Shown: positions 43,660-53,852 of the stretch, piece by piece
Position numbering within the stretch: position 1 is the stretch's first letter
How the letters are laid out: each line of letters starts with the position of its first letter
Assembly (NCBI RefSeq): GCF_020966635.1
Contig: NZ_JAJKFQ010000002.1
Coordinates: forward strand, 682,001-746,000
DNA: 64,000 nucleotides
DNA from: Stieleria sp. JC731
GTDB lineage: Bacteria; Planctomycetota; Planctomycetia; Pirellulales; Pirellulaceae
Direction of reading: 5' to 3'
Position numbers and translations under genes: made by a program
The notes under the pieces: model-generated
Seen by the model: only the letters and a program-made list of their open reading frames with translations
Database searches by the model: none
Told to the model about the DNA's origin: nothing

Positions 43660-45783
43660 CTAATCGTTGTGTTCGATCTCTGGCCAGTAGATGTCTTCGA
43701 ACGCGCCTTCGTCATGGAAGTCGGGGCTGTTATCAAGGTCATGGCACTGCATGCAGTGCTCGCGAGCCTTCTCGATAGGCAACTGAACTTCCTGACGCAG
43801 CTTCGCACGTAACGCTTTTATGGCGTCATCGGTTGAAGGATCTTTCTCTGCGGCGACGTGGGCCGAGCCAGGACCGTGGCAGTTTTCGCAGCCATTCCCC
43901 GTCAGGTGCGCCGTGCTATCCAAATCCATGTAACCGCTTTTGTAGGGCGTGTAACCTTGCGGATCCCATCCGGTCACATGGCAGCTTAGACATTCGGGAT
44001 CGAAGTGACGTGGGATGTCGCCGCGTTCTTTTGGTGGCTTGACCAAGTGGGCGGTGGCTTCGGCGTGAGCAGAATTTTCCCAAACATCGTAAGCGTTGGC
44101 ATGACACTCCTTACAGGATTCACTGCCGACAAATGTGTTCCCCGATCGGTGTGGCGTCGGTGTAATCCCCAGCCCTGAAAACCCAAGCTGTTTCAGCTGG
44201 TTTTGATAGTCTCGCATCAACTGACGCATTTCGGGCGCGTCTTTGAATTCATGCGAAAGCGGAACACGGGCGTACTTCATCGGTTGGTTTTGATAAAGTC
44301 CGACCAAACCTGCATACATGCCTTTGTTGCCGGTCACGATCAGTTTGGTCTTTGAACCTTCGATCGGTTGTGGTTGATAGAGCGGTTCACCGTAGCCACC
44401 AGAAACGACGATCAGGTCGTAACCTTGCACGTCGACCATCAGTTTCTTGGCCGCGTCTTCTTCACCAAAGAACGTCAGCACGCGGAACTGTGCCCCTTCG
44501 TCGTTCATGGACTTCAAAGCGTTCTCGGCAGATTCTTTGATCGGCGCGACTGTGATATCCGAACCGCTGGACGCTTCCAATGCTTCGGGATCTAAGATCG
44601 ACGTGACACCGATTTTCCATTCGCCACGACGCAAGACCTTGTGTGTGGGAAGCAAGCCAGCTTCAAAGATCGTGACGTTGCCGGAGACGAAGATCTGTGA
44701 ATCGTCGTAAGCCATCGCGAGCAGGTCACCGGCGCCAATACGCAAATCCGATGGCCCGTAACCGACGGCCTGGTACTTCATCTCTTTCAAGGCAGTCGTT
44801 GAACGTTCAAACTTGATCGCCGCCTGGGGAACGATTCGCCGAATCTGGTTGCCGGCGTCGATCGGAATCAGATCCCAACCTTTCCCGCGAAGTTGCTCCA
44901 TGAAGGTGTAACGCCGTGCGACGCCACCTTTTTGATTTTCAAGTCCCGTGCAACCGCAAGGCTCGATGTAGCCATGCTGGTTTCCAGTGAAGAACAACAA
45001 CGCATCGGGCGTTGGCCAATTGTTGTAATCTTCGGGACCATCCCCGGCGACCAAACCCGCCTCGGTCGTCGGATCGATCAGTTCTGGGCCATTGGAAAGA
45101 TTCTTGGTCGGCGACATCGCGGCGGGATTGCCTTGCGAATCACGACCTGGCTTGATCACATCAGCAGCGATTCTCGCATCGGGACGCTTCCTCGAATCGC
45201 CAGCGCTCGTATCAAGTTGGCCTTCAGGGGTTGGAACCAACTCGCCTTTCATTTCCGGGCGTGCGTTCGGCGTTGGGATGACTTCAACCTGCCCGCGCTG
45301 TGATCGGCGAAGGCCACCGATGATCTTGCGACGTGAACCGTCAATTGGTGCCTGCACCAACTGAACGGCGGGTCCGAACGATGGGGCACCGGGGGGCTGT
45401 GACGTGGAGGCATCCGGGGACGACGATTCCTGACCGGCGACGGCTTCCACTTCGTCAGCGGTGAACTTTGCGTAACGGGTCGCGGTATCCAGATCTTTCA
45501 GTTGTGAAAGTTCGTCCTTCACCCAAGAAGAACGCAGGTCCAACGAGGCGTGGTCGTCGAGATGCTTGAACGCTTGCCGAACCTCATTCTCAACCGACAA
45601 AGAACCCGATTGATGCCGCGATCTTGACGCCACATCAATGTCACTGCCGCACCCGACAAAGGCACCGAAGCTAGCAGTCATCGCGATTGCTAGCATGCGC
45701 CGAAGTGACGCTCGGCGGGCACTAGCGAGCGGTTGACCGGAAGATCGAACGGCGATTGAAAACGATTGCATAGGCTGTTTCAC
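43660..45783 (-). CDS. Tetrahaem cytochrome c with phosphoesterase-like domain
   Basis: A 707-aa exported protein. The signal segment ends MLAIAMTASFGAFVGCGSD, a probable lipoprotein Cys. Residues ~255-530 resemble the metallophosphatase/UshA N-terminal fold: ALLFFTGNQHGYIEPCGCTG, LIPIDAGNQIRR, and LIVVSGGYGEP. The C-terminal ~150 residues hold four haem sites, CKECH, CLSCH, CENCH and CMQCH, in cytochrome c554-like order. An electron-transfer role in the periplasm is likely; whether the phosphoesterase part is active is unclear. It is followed in the same direction upstream by a DUF1573 gene. Confidence 0.87.
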   Translation of the reverse strand: MKQPMQSFSIAVRSSGQPLASARRASLRRMLAIAMTASFGAFVGCGSDIDVASRSRHQSGSLSVENEVRQAFKHLDDHASLDLRSSWVKDELSQLKDLDTATRYAKFTADEVEAVAGQESSSPDASTSQPPGAPSFGPAVQLVQAPIDGSRRKIIGGLRRSQRGQVEVIPTPNARPEMKGELVPTPEGQLDTSAGDSRKRPDARIAADVIKPGRDSQGNPAAMSPTKNLSNGPELIDPTTEAGLVAGDGPEDYNNWPTPDALLFFTGNQHGYIEPCGCTGLENQKGGVARRYTFMEQLRGKGWDLIPIDAGNQIRRIVPQAAIKFERSTTALKEMKYQAVGYGPSDLRIGAGDLLAMAYDDSQIFVSGNVTIFEAGLLPTHKVLRRGEWKIGVTSILDPEALEASSGSDITVAPIKESAENALKSMNDEGAQFRVLTFFGEEDAAKKLMVDVQGYDLIVVSGGYGEPLYQPQPIEGSKTKLIVTGNKGMYAGLVGLYQNQPMKYARVPLSHEFKDAPEMRQLMRDYQNQLKQLGFSGLGITPTPHRSGNTFVGSESCKECHANAYDVWENSAHAEATAHLVKPPKERGDIPRHFDPECLSCHVTGWDPQGYTPYKSGYMDLDSTAHLTGNGCENCHGPGSAHVAAEKDPSTDDAIKALRAKLRQEVQLPIEKAREHCMQCHDLDNSPDFHDEGAFEDIYWPEIEHND

Positions 45784-45830
45784 GGGCTCGATCCGAAATT
45801 GGTGTGCGACATGGCCTGCCGCATCAGGGA

Positions 45831-47063
45831 CTAATGTTCGATCAAAACTTTGACGGCGATCCGCATACGACCGACCTTGGGGTTATCGGATTCGATCCAC
45901 ACCCAACCAAAGTCGTCTTTGTTCTTGCCCAACAAGTCGACCGTCTCTTCGCCCGCCGTTAAATTCAGCTTGATCGGGAAAAGTCGCGTCTCTCCTCGGC
46001 CGATCGGATTTCCGAGTTCTGCGTGAATGGTATCACTTGGGGAAGTTTCACCAATCGTAAGGTTTGTCGAATCTTTTTCGCTACCCTTGAGAGCCAGAAG
46101 TGCTTTGAACTCCAGCTTATCGGTCGCTTTCACGCGGCCCAGGTTCCAGATATAGCCCCCCTTCTCGGTCGCTTTAACGGTTGTGTTTTCCAGCATCGAT
46201 AGCGGCCCGACGATTTGGCCGGCAATTTCGGTGCTTCCGTAAAGGTCTTCGCCGACAGGCTCGCCGTCATCACCAAGCTTCTTGAACACGACGATCATGC
46301 GAGAAGCCAATGGCCCTTGTCGCAAACCGGGTTTGACTTTTGCGGAAATTTTAAAGGCCTGCGTGGCATGTTCGTGCGCCGAATCACCTTCGCTGACCTC
46401 GAATGCCTCAATCGTCGTCTCGGTCAACTCTTCCATCGCTTCACTGCTCAGCTCCGCTTTGGAGATCTCAATTTTCTGATCCAGGAAGCTGTAGAAGTTG
46501 GTCGAGAACTCAAAAGAATCGCCCACGGTGATTTCGCCAAACGAAATCAGCTCGGGTTCGAATTCGATATCGCGAATGATCCGTCCCATCACGACCAAAC
46601 GAATCGCCGGCTTGGCGGGGTCATTGGTCCGCAGTTCGGCAGACTGCTCGAAGGTGGTCTTGTCCGACGCGACGGTCCATTCCATATCGACCGAGGTTTC
46701 CTCACCGGGCGCGATCGAACTGTCTTTCAACGATCCGAGCGTACACTTACAAGTCGTCGCACCTAGCTCCAGTGTCAGTGGTTCAGTACCGGTATTCTTG
46801 ATCACGAAGGTGTGCTTGCCTTTCGTGTTTGGTGGCATCGCACCAAAGTCGTGCGTGGGCTCCCCCTGAACCTCGGCGACGGCGGAGCTATCGCTGTGGA
46901 ACTGTTTGAGATGCTCCATCACGTTGTCAGCCGTCACATGCCCCGTGAAATCGATCTCGCCGAAAAAGGCATCCCGCCGACCGTACTGAACAAAGTTGGT
47001 GGTCCAGCCGATCGATGCACCGACAACGACGGAAACCAATAGGATGAGCCAGTAATTTTTCAC
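45831..47063 (-). CDS. DUF1573 domain membrane-anchored protein
   Basis: A 410-aa protein with an N-terminal helix (NYWLILLVSVVVGASIGWTT) and two immunoglobulin-like DUF1573 units. The first is typical: HDFGAMPPNTKGKHTFVIKN, GTEPLTLELGATTCKCT, and SVDMEWTVASDK. The Cys pair TTCKC is the DUF1573 signature. It is 47 nt upstream of the tetrahaem cytochrome gene, likely cotranscribed. The role is unknown; planctomycetes encode many copies. Confidence 0.87.
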   Translation of the reverse strand: MKNYWLILLVSVVVGASIGWTTNFVQYGRRDAFFGEIDFTGHVTADNVMEHLKQFHSDSSAVAEVQGEPTHDFGAMPPNTKGKHTFVIKNTGTEPLTLELGATTCKCTLGSLKDSSIAPGEETSVDMEWTVASDKTTFEQSAELRTNDPAKPAIRLVVMGRIIRDIEFEPELISFGEITVGDSFEFSTNFYSFLDQKIEISKAELSSEAMEELTETTIEAFEVSEGDSAHEHATQAFKISAKVKPGLRQGPLASRMIVVFKKLGDDGEPVGEDLYGSTEIAGQIVGPLSMLENTTVKATEKGGYIWNLGRVKATDKLEFKALLALKGSEKDSTNLTIGETSPSDTIHAELGNPIGRGETRLFPIKLNLTAGEETVDLLGKNKDDFGWVWIESDNPKVGRMRIAVKVLIEH

Positions 47064-47199
47064 GGGATTTCGGTCCTGTGCGGTGAGATCAGCGAGGAGC
47101 GGGCGGATTCAAGAAACTGCTTGCGAATTTATGGGAGTGAATTTGCGAGCAGATCGATTTTGCCAATGGAATGTGACCCGTGCTACGCCCAACTGGCGA

Positions 47200-49605
47200 C
47201 TATGGTTCGCTGGGCCATCCAGGGTTTTGACTAAATAGCACGTTCACCGGTTCTCTGATGGGCCCGTTGGCTGCCGCGGCACCGATCGGCCTGACAACAC
47301 AGGCAAATTGCAGCCCCAGAAGCCTGACGACGTTGTCGCCCAACTTCGAAAGCCCCCCCGCTTGCTGTGCTAACTCAGCCGCGCTTTCGTGCCGCCCCAT
47401 CGCTTCCTCGACCAATGCCAACTGGGCGACCAGAGAAACATCGGTCGGGTTGTCTGGGTAAACATCCGCCAGAATCTCACTGGCCCGTTTCAAATCGTCC
47501 GCGTTCCCGAATCGCTGGTAAACATGCAAGAACTGCTCGGCAACCGTGCGGCGGGCCAATGGGTCAACACCACATCTCCGCAACACCTCTTCGGTCGCAG
47601 CGAACCAGTCCTGCCTTTGGCTGGGACGGTCACCTGCGCCAACCAGTTGACGCTTCAACAGGTCACTGTGCCAGATCGCGGCCATCGTGTCCCACTGATC
47701 CGCTTGGAGCGCTTCTTGAACATCGTTGAATGCACGCTTGCCCATCCCTTGGCTTGCCGCAAACTCCGCCCTCGATAACGCTAGCTTCGCTTCGGTCACC
47801 GGCATCAATGAAGTCGCCCTCAACGTCATCAACAGTGGCAGTGCAATCGCAAGAACCGCCAATGAGGCACGCGTTGCTGACGCGTTACTCGCCGGTGCTT
47901 GATCATCCGATGCCGGCTCGGATCGCTGCGGCACTAGCATCGCAACAGCCAACCATATGAACATCGCGACCCCGGGCACGGTCCAGCCACCGGAAACACA
48001 TAGATGAACCAGCATGGATAGAACGATGGCCCCAGACCACGTCTTTATCCAGAGGCTCGAAACCGCTGAATCCATCGCCGCAAGCTGCCGCCATGTGAAC
48101 AATCCAGCTATTGTCGCGGCTACCACAACCATGATCACTAACCAGAGATCCAACTCCGCCCCAGCTGCGAACGAAAACATCCCGGTTACCAATGCTGCTA
48201 CGACGGCTCCGACCAGCAATGAAGTCGCTAAAGATGAACGACGACCGTCAGCCGCAGTGACCGTACTGCTTTCCGGTTGATTACCACGAGCCACGCGTAC
48301 CAACACGATCGCGAGAACCAGCAACAACAGCCCGGCCACCAGTCCGCCAGCCGCTAAGGTTTCAAAGACAAAATTATGCGGATCGGCAATCGTCTCATTC
48401 GCCTGCGGAAGTCGGTAGCGAAGATACATCGCCTGAAACGATCCGGGACCAACACCCAACCACGGGTAGTCGGCCAACATCGCAACCGTTGACTTCCAAT
48501 ACTGCAGACGAAACAGCAACGATGAAGGGGCCGCTTCGATCCATTCGGAACCGGACATCAGCCCTATTACCAAGAAGCCAAATCCGATCGCGAACACAGC
48601 GACGATCAGCGGCAGCAGCTTTGACCTCGCGCCGCTTGAATTCGACTCGGCCTTGCCCGTCTTTCGCTTCAGAATTGCAAAGCTGAAATACACCACAGCA
48701 ACGATGCAGGACAGTAACCCGCTACGGCTTTGCGTCCCATACAGCGCCACCATTCCGATCAGGATTGCAAACGTACCCAGCACCGCAAACAGAATCGAGC
48801 GCCTGCGTTTCATCCAATCGCAGACCGCAAAGACTCCCGCCAGCACGGGAACACACAAGACCGCCGCCAACGAGTTCGCCAGCAAGAATGTTGATGTGGG
48901 TCCACCATCAAGCAAGCGATTGGCAAACACCATTCTGGCCGCAGAACGGCGTGGCGCATCGATCCCGGCCTGACGTATCATCTCGTCGGGATCGGCAAGG
49001 TAGCTCGCCCGGCGTGCCGGCAGGGTGACCGCAAATTCGTAGCAAGCGTCGACCGCCATCGCGAAGGTCAATGCGACCAAGATCGCCGCCATCATTTTGC
49101 GGCACGATCGATCAACCAACAGACGCCTCGCACTGGTCAGAACCGCTGCGGCGGAAACCCAAAACCAGGCTTCGTTGGTCGACGTGCGCAGGTTTCCTGG
49201 CGGGCACATCGCAAGCGCCGACACCATCATCCAAATCGCGAGCAGCCAAGCGACCACGTCAACGGTCACGCTTCCAAAGCTTTGCTTGACGACGCCAAAT
49301 CGCGTGTCCGAGGCCTGAGCAGCGGTTGCTTGCTTTGCGATAACTCCACCCACCTGAAACCAAGGCTCGGAGATGAACGTTAAAGCCCAAGTGACAATCG
49401 CAAACGTGGCAAACCAAAGAGCCTCACCACGTTCAACTTCGGTGCTGTCGACGGGATTGAAAGCCACATAAGCCAATAGTCCACCAAGGGAAGCGACCGC
49501 AAGCAGACGACACCAATTCGCCCAAGCTGGGACGTCACTTAGCGATGCTTGTGCTACGGACTCCGATGCGTCTTCTCGGTTTACTCGTTGCTTTGCTTTC
49601 GCCAT
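47200..49605 (-). CDS. O-antigen ligase/polymerase family membrane protein with TPR-like tail
   Basis: An 801-aa protein. About 12-14 membrane helices span residues ~25-620. The Wzy_C/O-antigen ligase signature is WLGVGPGSFQAMYLRYRLPQ followed by ADPHNFVFETLAAGGLVAGL, with the conserved His. The C-terminal ~170 residues (AKLALSRAEFAASQGMGKRA, YPDNPTDVSLVAQLALVEEA) are TPR-like helices. It would join or polymerise surface glycans. Its start overlaps the end of the glycosyltransferase gene by 25 nt. Confidence 0.88.
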   Translation of the reverse strand: MAKAKQRVNREDASESVAQASLSDVPAWANWCRLLAVASLGGLLAYVAFNPVDSTEVERGEALWFATFAIVTWALTFISEPWFQVGGVIAKQATAAQASDTRFGVVKQSFGSVTVDVVAWLLAIWMMVSALAMCPPGNLRTSTNEAWFWVSAAAVLTSARRLLVDRSCRKMMAAILVALTFAMAVDACYEFAVTLPARRASYLADPDEMIRQAGIDAPRRSAARMVFANRLLDGGPTSTFLLANSLAAVLCVPVLAGVFAVCDWMKRRRSILFAVLGTFAILIGMVALYGTQSRSGLLSCIVAVVYFSFAILKRKTGKAESNSSGARSKLLPLIVAVFAIGFGFLVIGLMSGSEWIEAAPSSLLFRLQYWKSTVAMLADYPWLGVGPGSFQAMYLRYRLPQANETIADPHNFVFETLAAGGLVAGLLLLVLAIVLVRVARGNQPESSTVTAADGRRSSLATSLLVGAVVAALVTGMFSFAAGAELDLWLVIMVVVAATIAGLFTWRQLAAMDSAVSSLWIKTWSGAIVLSMLVHLCVSGGWTVPGVAMFIWLAVAMLVPQRSEPASDDQAPASNASATRASLAVLAIALPLLMTLRATSLMPVTEAKLALSRAEFAASQGMGKRAFNDVQEALQADQWDTMAAIWHSDLLKRQLVGAGDRPSQRQDWFAATEEVLRRCGVDPLARRTVAEQFLHVYQRFGNADDLKRASEILADVYPDNPTDVSLVAQLALVEEAMGRHESAAELAQQAGGLSKLGDNVVRLLGLQFACVVRPIGAAAANGPIREPVNVLFSQNPGWPSEP

Positions 49606-50714
49606 CCGGTTGATTCCAAAATGACGACCAACAAAAGCATACAGCCGACGATGCCTAGCACGGCAATCGCTTGCAGCACCGTCACGTGCACGAGCAACAA
49701 TGACGCCAACCCACAGGTCGCGGTCACCAGATGGATCGTCAGCACCGCTTGGGTACGTGACAGGCCGAGTTCGACCAAACGATGCGAAAAATGACTGCGA
49801 TCACCGACAAAGATGCTGCGGCCTTCGCGAATACGAATCCACAAAACCGTTCCCATGTCATACATCGGGATTGCCATCGCACAAATGGGCGCCAGCACGG
49901 CGTGCGGACGAGGCGCTGATGCGAACGTTGCCATCAGCATCGAAACGGCAATCAGGAATCCCACCAGGTAACTGCCACCGTCTCCCATGAATAGCTTTGC
50001 CGGCGGACGGTTATGCCACAGGAAACCGAGCAACGATCCGCAGACCGAAAGCAGCAGCCCGGCAACAAACAGTTGCGGAAGGCTTCCGCCGATGCCGGGC
50101 GTTGTCAGCATCACGGCGGCCATCGACGCGGCAATGATCGCCGCCACACCCCCAGACAAACCGTCCATGTTGTCGAGCATGTTGAAGGAATTGATCACCG
50201 CAACGATCCAAACAACGGACAACAAATTCGTCAGTGCCGGCGCACCGATAAAGGCCGTCAATCCGAATCCCATCACATAGACGACGAACGCGGCGACACC
50301 AAATTCGACACCCAGACGCAGCAGCACGGGCGCACCACGGCGATCGTCCCAAAGCCCTAGGACGAACAAAACGGTTCCGGCGCCCAGCAGTCCCCACAAC
50401 TGCAACAAGCGGAGACGTACACCGGCAAAAAAACCCGTGACCGATTCGGGCAATCCCAATAGACGGTGCAAGCCAAAGTCCAGCTCACACACGATTAATG
50501 TACCGGCGGCCATCGGTAGCATGATCCCCAACCAAATCCCGATACCGCCACCGAGCGGTGTCACGTTGGTGTGGGTGCTATGGCCACCGGGGTTGGCGAT
50601 CAAGCCAAGCTGACGAGCATAACGGCGAACCGGGTACAGACTGATCATGCTGATTAGCAGCGGCGGCACCACTGCTAATCCGACCAACCAACCGATCAAC
50701 GCCGAACCGGTCAA
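49581..50714 (-). CDS. WecA/MraY-family undecaprenyl-phosphate sugar-phosphate transferase
   Basis: A 377-aa polytopic enzyme that starts surface-polysaccharide units by moving a HexNAc-1-phosphate onto undecaprenyl phosphate. Seen: THTNVTPLGGGIGIWLGIM, the Asp pair GLWDDRRGAPVL, the catalytic NSFNMLDNMDGLSGGVA, and AKLFMGDGGSYLVGF. The pattern is WecA-like rather than MraY; the sugar cannot be read. It is followed by the O-antigen ligase gene, supporting a glycan role. Confidence 0.9.
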   Translation of the reverse strand: MTGSALIGWLVGLAVVPPLLISMISLYPVRRYARQLGLIANPGGHSTHTNVTPLGGGIGIWLGIMLPMAAGTLIVCELDFGLHRLLGLPESVTGFFAGVRLRLLQLWGLLGAGTVLFVLGLWDDRRGAPVLLRLGVEFGVAAFVVYVMGFGLTAFIGAPALTNLLSVVWIVAVINSFNMLDNMDGLSGGVAAIIAASMAAVMLTTPGIGGSLPQLFVAGLLLSVCGSLLGFLWHNRPPAKLFMGDGGSYLVGFLIAVSMLMATFASAPRPHAVLAPICAMAIPMYDMGTVLWIRIREGRSIFVGDRSHFSHRLVELGLSRTQAVLTIHLVTATCGLASLLLVHVTVLQAIAVLGIVGCMLLLVVILESTGWRKQSNE

Positions 50715-50715
50715 T

Positions 50716-52062
50716 TTATTTGCCCATCAATTCGCGTTCGACAAACTTCGTATCGTGCTTGCCTTCGACAAACAGAGGGTGCTGCAGAACGACGTCGTGG
50801 AACGGTGCGGTTGTCGAAATCCCCTCGGTTTGGATTTCGGCCAATGCACGCCGCATCGTCGCGATCGCTTCTTCACGCGTGGGACGATAGACGATCAGTT
50901 TGCCGATCATCGAATCGTAGTGCGGTGGCACGGTGTATCCACCATACACGTGCGAATCGAAGCGAACGCCAAGTCCACCCGGGGCATAGAACTTGTTGAT
51001 TTTGCCTGGATTAGGCATGAAGTTTTTGTCTGGGTTTTCGGCGTTGATTCGGCATTCGATCGCATGGCCGGTGACAGTAATTTCGTCTTGGCTGAACGAA
51101 AGCTTCTCGCCGGCGGCAACACGGATCTGTTCCTTGATCAGGTCGACTCCGGTGATCATTTCGGTCACGGGGTGTTCGACCTGAATCCGCGCGTTGACTT
51201 CGATGAAGTAGAAATCATCGTTTTGGTCAACGATGAATTCGACCGTTCCGGCGTTGCTGTAGCTGGCACCACGAATCATCCGCACGGCGGCTTCGCAGAT
51301 CGCTTCGCGTTTATCGGCGGGAAGGTTCGGGCTGGGCGCTTCTTCGATCAACTTTTGGTGACGTCGTTGGACGCTGCAGTCACGTTCAAAGAGGTGACAA
51401 ACATTGCCGTGGTTATCGGCGATCACCTGAACTTCGACGTGACGTGGCGAGGTGATAAACCGTTCCAAGTAAACGCCGCCGTTTCCGAATGCCGCTTGGG
51501 CTTCGGTGCGAGCTTGCGTGAGTGCCTTTTCGAGTGAATCGGCGTCCTCGGCAACGCGCATCCCTTTACCACCACCACCGGCGGTGGCTTTGATCAGCAC
51601 GGGAAAGCCGATCTTGTTGGCGGTTTCGATGGCCTTGGAATCGTCTTCGATCAAGCCATCGCTACCGGGCACGACTGGCACGTCGTTGGCGATGGCCATC
51701 GAACGGGCGGTGTTTTTGTCACCCAGTTTTTCCATCGCCTGTGGGCTCGGTCCGATAAATTCGAACCCGCTTTCACGGCAGACTTCGTTGAAGTGCGCGT
51801 TTTCGGAGAGAAAGCCATAACCGGGGTGAATCGCGTCGGCACCCGAAACTTCGGCGGCCGCGATGATCTGATCGATTTTCAGGTAGCTTTCAGCGCTTTT
51901 GGCTTCCCCGACGCAATAGGCTTCGTCGGCCAATTGCACGTGCATGGAATCTTTGTCGGCGGTGCTATAAACGGCGACCGAACCGATGCCCATTTCTCGC
52001 AAGGCGCGAATCACTCGGACCGCGATTTCGCCGCGGTTGGCGACAAGTACTTTTTGAAACAC
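50716..52062 (-). CDS. accC: Acetyl-CoA carboxylase, biotin carboxylase subunit
   Basis: A 448-aa ATP-grasp enzyme that carboxylates biotin on AccB in the first step of fatty-acid synthesis. [20 protein letters not shown] is at the start, the ATP loop is in [35 protein letters not shown] follows, and the catalytic [16 protein letters not shown] region is intact. It starts 10 nt after accB. The transferase subunits accA and accD are not in the window. Confidence 0.97.
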   Translation of the reverse strand: MFQKVLVANRGEIAVRVIRALREMGIGSVAVYSTADKDSMHVQLADEAYCVGEAKSAESYLKIDQIIAAAEVSGADAIHPGYGFLSENAHFNEVCRESGFEFIGPSPQAMEKLGDKNTARSMAIANDVPVVPGSDGLIEDDSKAIETANKIGFPVLIKATAGGGGKGMRVAEDADSLEKALTQARTEAQAAFGNGGVYLERFITSPRHVEVQVIADNHGNVCHLFERDCSVQRRHQKLIEEAPSPNLPADKREAICEAAVRMIRGASYSNAGTVEFIVDQNDDFYFIEVNARIQVEHPVTEMITGVDLIKEQIRVAAGEKLSFSQDEITVTGHAIECRINAENPDKNFMPNPGKINKFYAPGGLGVRFDSHVYGGYTVPPHYDSMIGKLIVYRPTREEAIATMRRALAEIQTEGISTTAPFHDVVLQHPLFVEGKHDTKFVERELMGK

Positions 52063-52072
52063 GTTGGATCAG

Positions 52073-52555
52073 TTAGTTCGGTTGGATGCGGAGCAGTGGC
52101 TTGTTGAAATCGACGGCTTCTTGGTCAGAAACCAGGATTTCGACAATCTTCCCGCTGCATTCGGCCGGGATTTCGTTGAACACTTTCATCGCTTCGATGA
52201 TGCAGATGATCGTGTCTGGGTTGATGGTCTGGCCGACCTGAATGAAGGGCTCCGCTTCTGGGTTGGGCTTGGAATAATAAGTCCCAACCATCGGCGAATT
52301 GATCGTGATCGTTCCGTCGTCGCCGCCCGCGGGGGCTGCGCCGCCGGCCGGTGCCGCTGCTGGTGCGGCTGGGGCCGCCATCGGAACCGCTGCTGGTGCG
52401 ACCGGCATCACGCCGCCGCGACCGAGTTTGATGCGGTCGTCTCCCTGTTGGAGATCGAGTTCGGTCAAGTCGTGTTCTTCCATCAACTTGACAATATCCC
52501 GGATGCGGTCGAGGTCAAAAACGCTCTCGCCGCTGGATTGCTTGCCTTTGCTCAT
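52073..52555 (-). CDS. accB: Biotin carboxyl carrier protein
   Basis: A 160-aa protein carrying biotin between the AccC and AccAD reactions. The N-terminal helix region (FDLDRIRDIVKLMEEHDLTE) is typical, a Pro/Ala-rich linker follows, and the biotinyl domain has VGTYYSKPNPEAEPFIQVGQ and the biotin Lys in EAMKVFNEI (usually EAMKxMNEI). ATG 52555 is chosen over 52615, which would overlap the peptidase gene. Order pepP-accB-accC. Confidence 0.95.
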   Translation of the reverse strand: MSKGKQSSGESVFDLDRIRDIVKLMEEHDLTELDLQQGDDRIKLGRGGVMPVAPAAVPMAAPAAPAAAPAGGAAPAGGDDGTITINSPMVGTYYSKPNPEAEPFIQVGQTINPDTIICIIEAMKVFNEIPAECSGKIVEILVSDQEAVDFNKPLLRIQPN

Positions 52556-52596
52556 GCCTGTCTCGTCAGGTGAAGATCTTGTGATTGGCGGAGGTT

Positions 52597-53682
52597 TTAC
52601 AGGATCAGATGACAATCATCGAGACCCTTTGGAAAACCACTGAGGACTTCGTATCCATCGTCGGTAACGAGCACGTCGTCTTCGATACGAATTCCGAATT
52701 CCCCTTCAAAATACACGCCCGGCTCGACCGTGATCACCATCCCCGGCTGCAGGATGTCGTCACTTACCCCGGACAGGCGAGGTGATTCGTGGATTTGCAG
52801 GCCAACGCCGTGGCCAAGCCCATGCACAAAATACTCGTCCAAGCCAGCTTTTTGCAGTACCGATCGTGCCGCTTGGTCGACGGATTTCCCTGTCGCCCCT
52901 GGCCGAATCGCCTCAATGGCTGCCAACTGAGAATCCAAAACGGCTTGATACGCGGACTCAAACTTGGCAGGCGGATTCCCAAAATGGAAACAACGCGTCA
53001 GATCGCTTGCGTAACCACCCAACTTGGTCCCCCAGTCGATCAACAATGTCGGATGATCGCCGATCACCGTTTGGTCAGGGCTGTAGTGAGGCTTCGCCCC
53101 CCCGGGCCCGGCTCCGATGATCGGATCAAAACTGAACCCGGTCGCGCCCAAACGCCGGATCGTCGACTCCAATTCGTAAGCGACTTCGATTTCGGTCCAA
53201 TCGGGCCCCAGCTTGGCCAGCACTGACTGCAAGGCACGTTCGTTGATCCGGACCGAACTACGCAGCACTTCGATTTCTTCGCTGTCCTTGACCATCCGCT
53301 GGCGAAGCACCACGTCATGGGTATCAACCCACTGAATCCCATCCAGTTTTGCCTTGATCGCATTGAAAGCAGCGACGGTCATGCAGTTGGACTCAATCGC
53401 AATCCGCTTGGCGCCGACACCCGAGAGCACATCCGAAACGAAATCGTCAGGCTTCTGCGAAGGCGACTTGATCTGATAGGGAATGTCTGGGCACTCCTCA
53501 TCAAGCTGCTCCTTGTAGCGTCCGTCGCTAAGCATCGTCGCACCCGATGAAGTCACCAGTAGCGACGAGCTATCGCCAGTGAAGCCTGTCAAATAACGAA
53601 CGTTGATTTCGTCGACGATGTAAAACGCGTCAGCGCCGATCGCGTCAAGTTGCTCGGTGAGGGCCTCAATTCGCTCGCTCAT
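52597..53682 (-). CDS. Xaa-Pro aminopeptidase (M24 family)
   Basis: A 361-aa two-domain metallopeptidase cutting N-terminal residues before proline. The creatinase-N domain covers ~1-130 and the pita-bread domain the rest. Metal ligands: Asp in LIDWGTKLGGYASDLTR (two), His in HGLGHGVGLQIHESPRL, Glu in VITVEPGVYFEGEFG and Glu in GIRIEDDVLVT. It lies 41 nt upstream of accB; a YqhT-type peptidase before accB-accC is also found in Bacillus, where efp lies between them; efp is missing here. Confidence 0.93.
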   Translation of the reverse strand: MSERIEALTEQLDAIGADAFYIVDEINVRYLTGFTGDSSSLLVTSSGATMLSDGRYKEQLDEECPDIPYQIKSPSQKPDDFVSDVLSGVGAKRIAIESNCMTVAAFNAIKAKLDGIQWVDTHDVVLRQRMVKDSEEIEVLRSSVRINERALQSVLAKLGPDWTEIEVAYELESTIRRLGATGFSFDPIIGAGPGGAKPHYSPDQTVIGDHPTLLIDWGTKLGGYASDLTRCFHFGNPPAKFESAYQAVLDSQLAAIEAIRPGATGKSVDQAARSVLQKAGLDEYFVHGLGHGVGLQIHESPRLSGVSDDILQPGMVITVEPGVYFEGEFGIRIEDDVLVTDDGYEVLSGFPKGLDDCHLIL

Positions 53683-53819
53683 AAATTGTCCGCAGTCGGT
53701 GAGATGGGTGCATCAAGAACCAGCGATTTTAAACGGCAACGATCGGCATGCGAATACGGGGCCGGCTAGGAACGCCAGAGAAGCCCTCCACCATGCGTCC
53801 AACAGGCTGGCTATGGCCA

Positions 53820-53852
53820 GAACGCTACCTCCACGGAGTGAAGGGCGACAAT
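53820..53852 (+). repeat. 33-nt dispersed repeat, copy 3
   Basis: Matches copy 1 (14249-14281) at 32 of 33 positions (CTCCAC for CTTCAC). Its last 15 nt, GTGAAGGGCGACAAT, are the first unit of the tandem array that follows. Confidence 0.85.

Noticed and set aside
50647..51537. 296-codon + ORF
   Set aside because: Antisense to accC, which is unambiguous.
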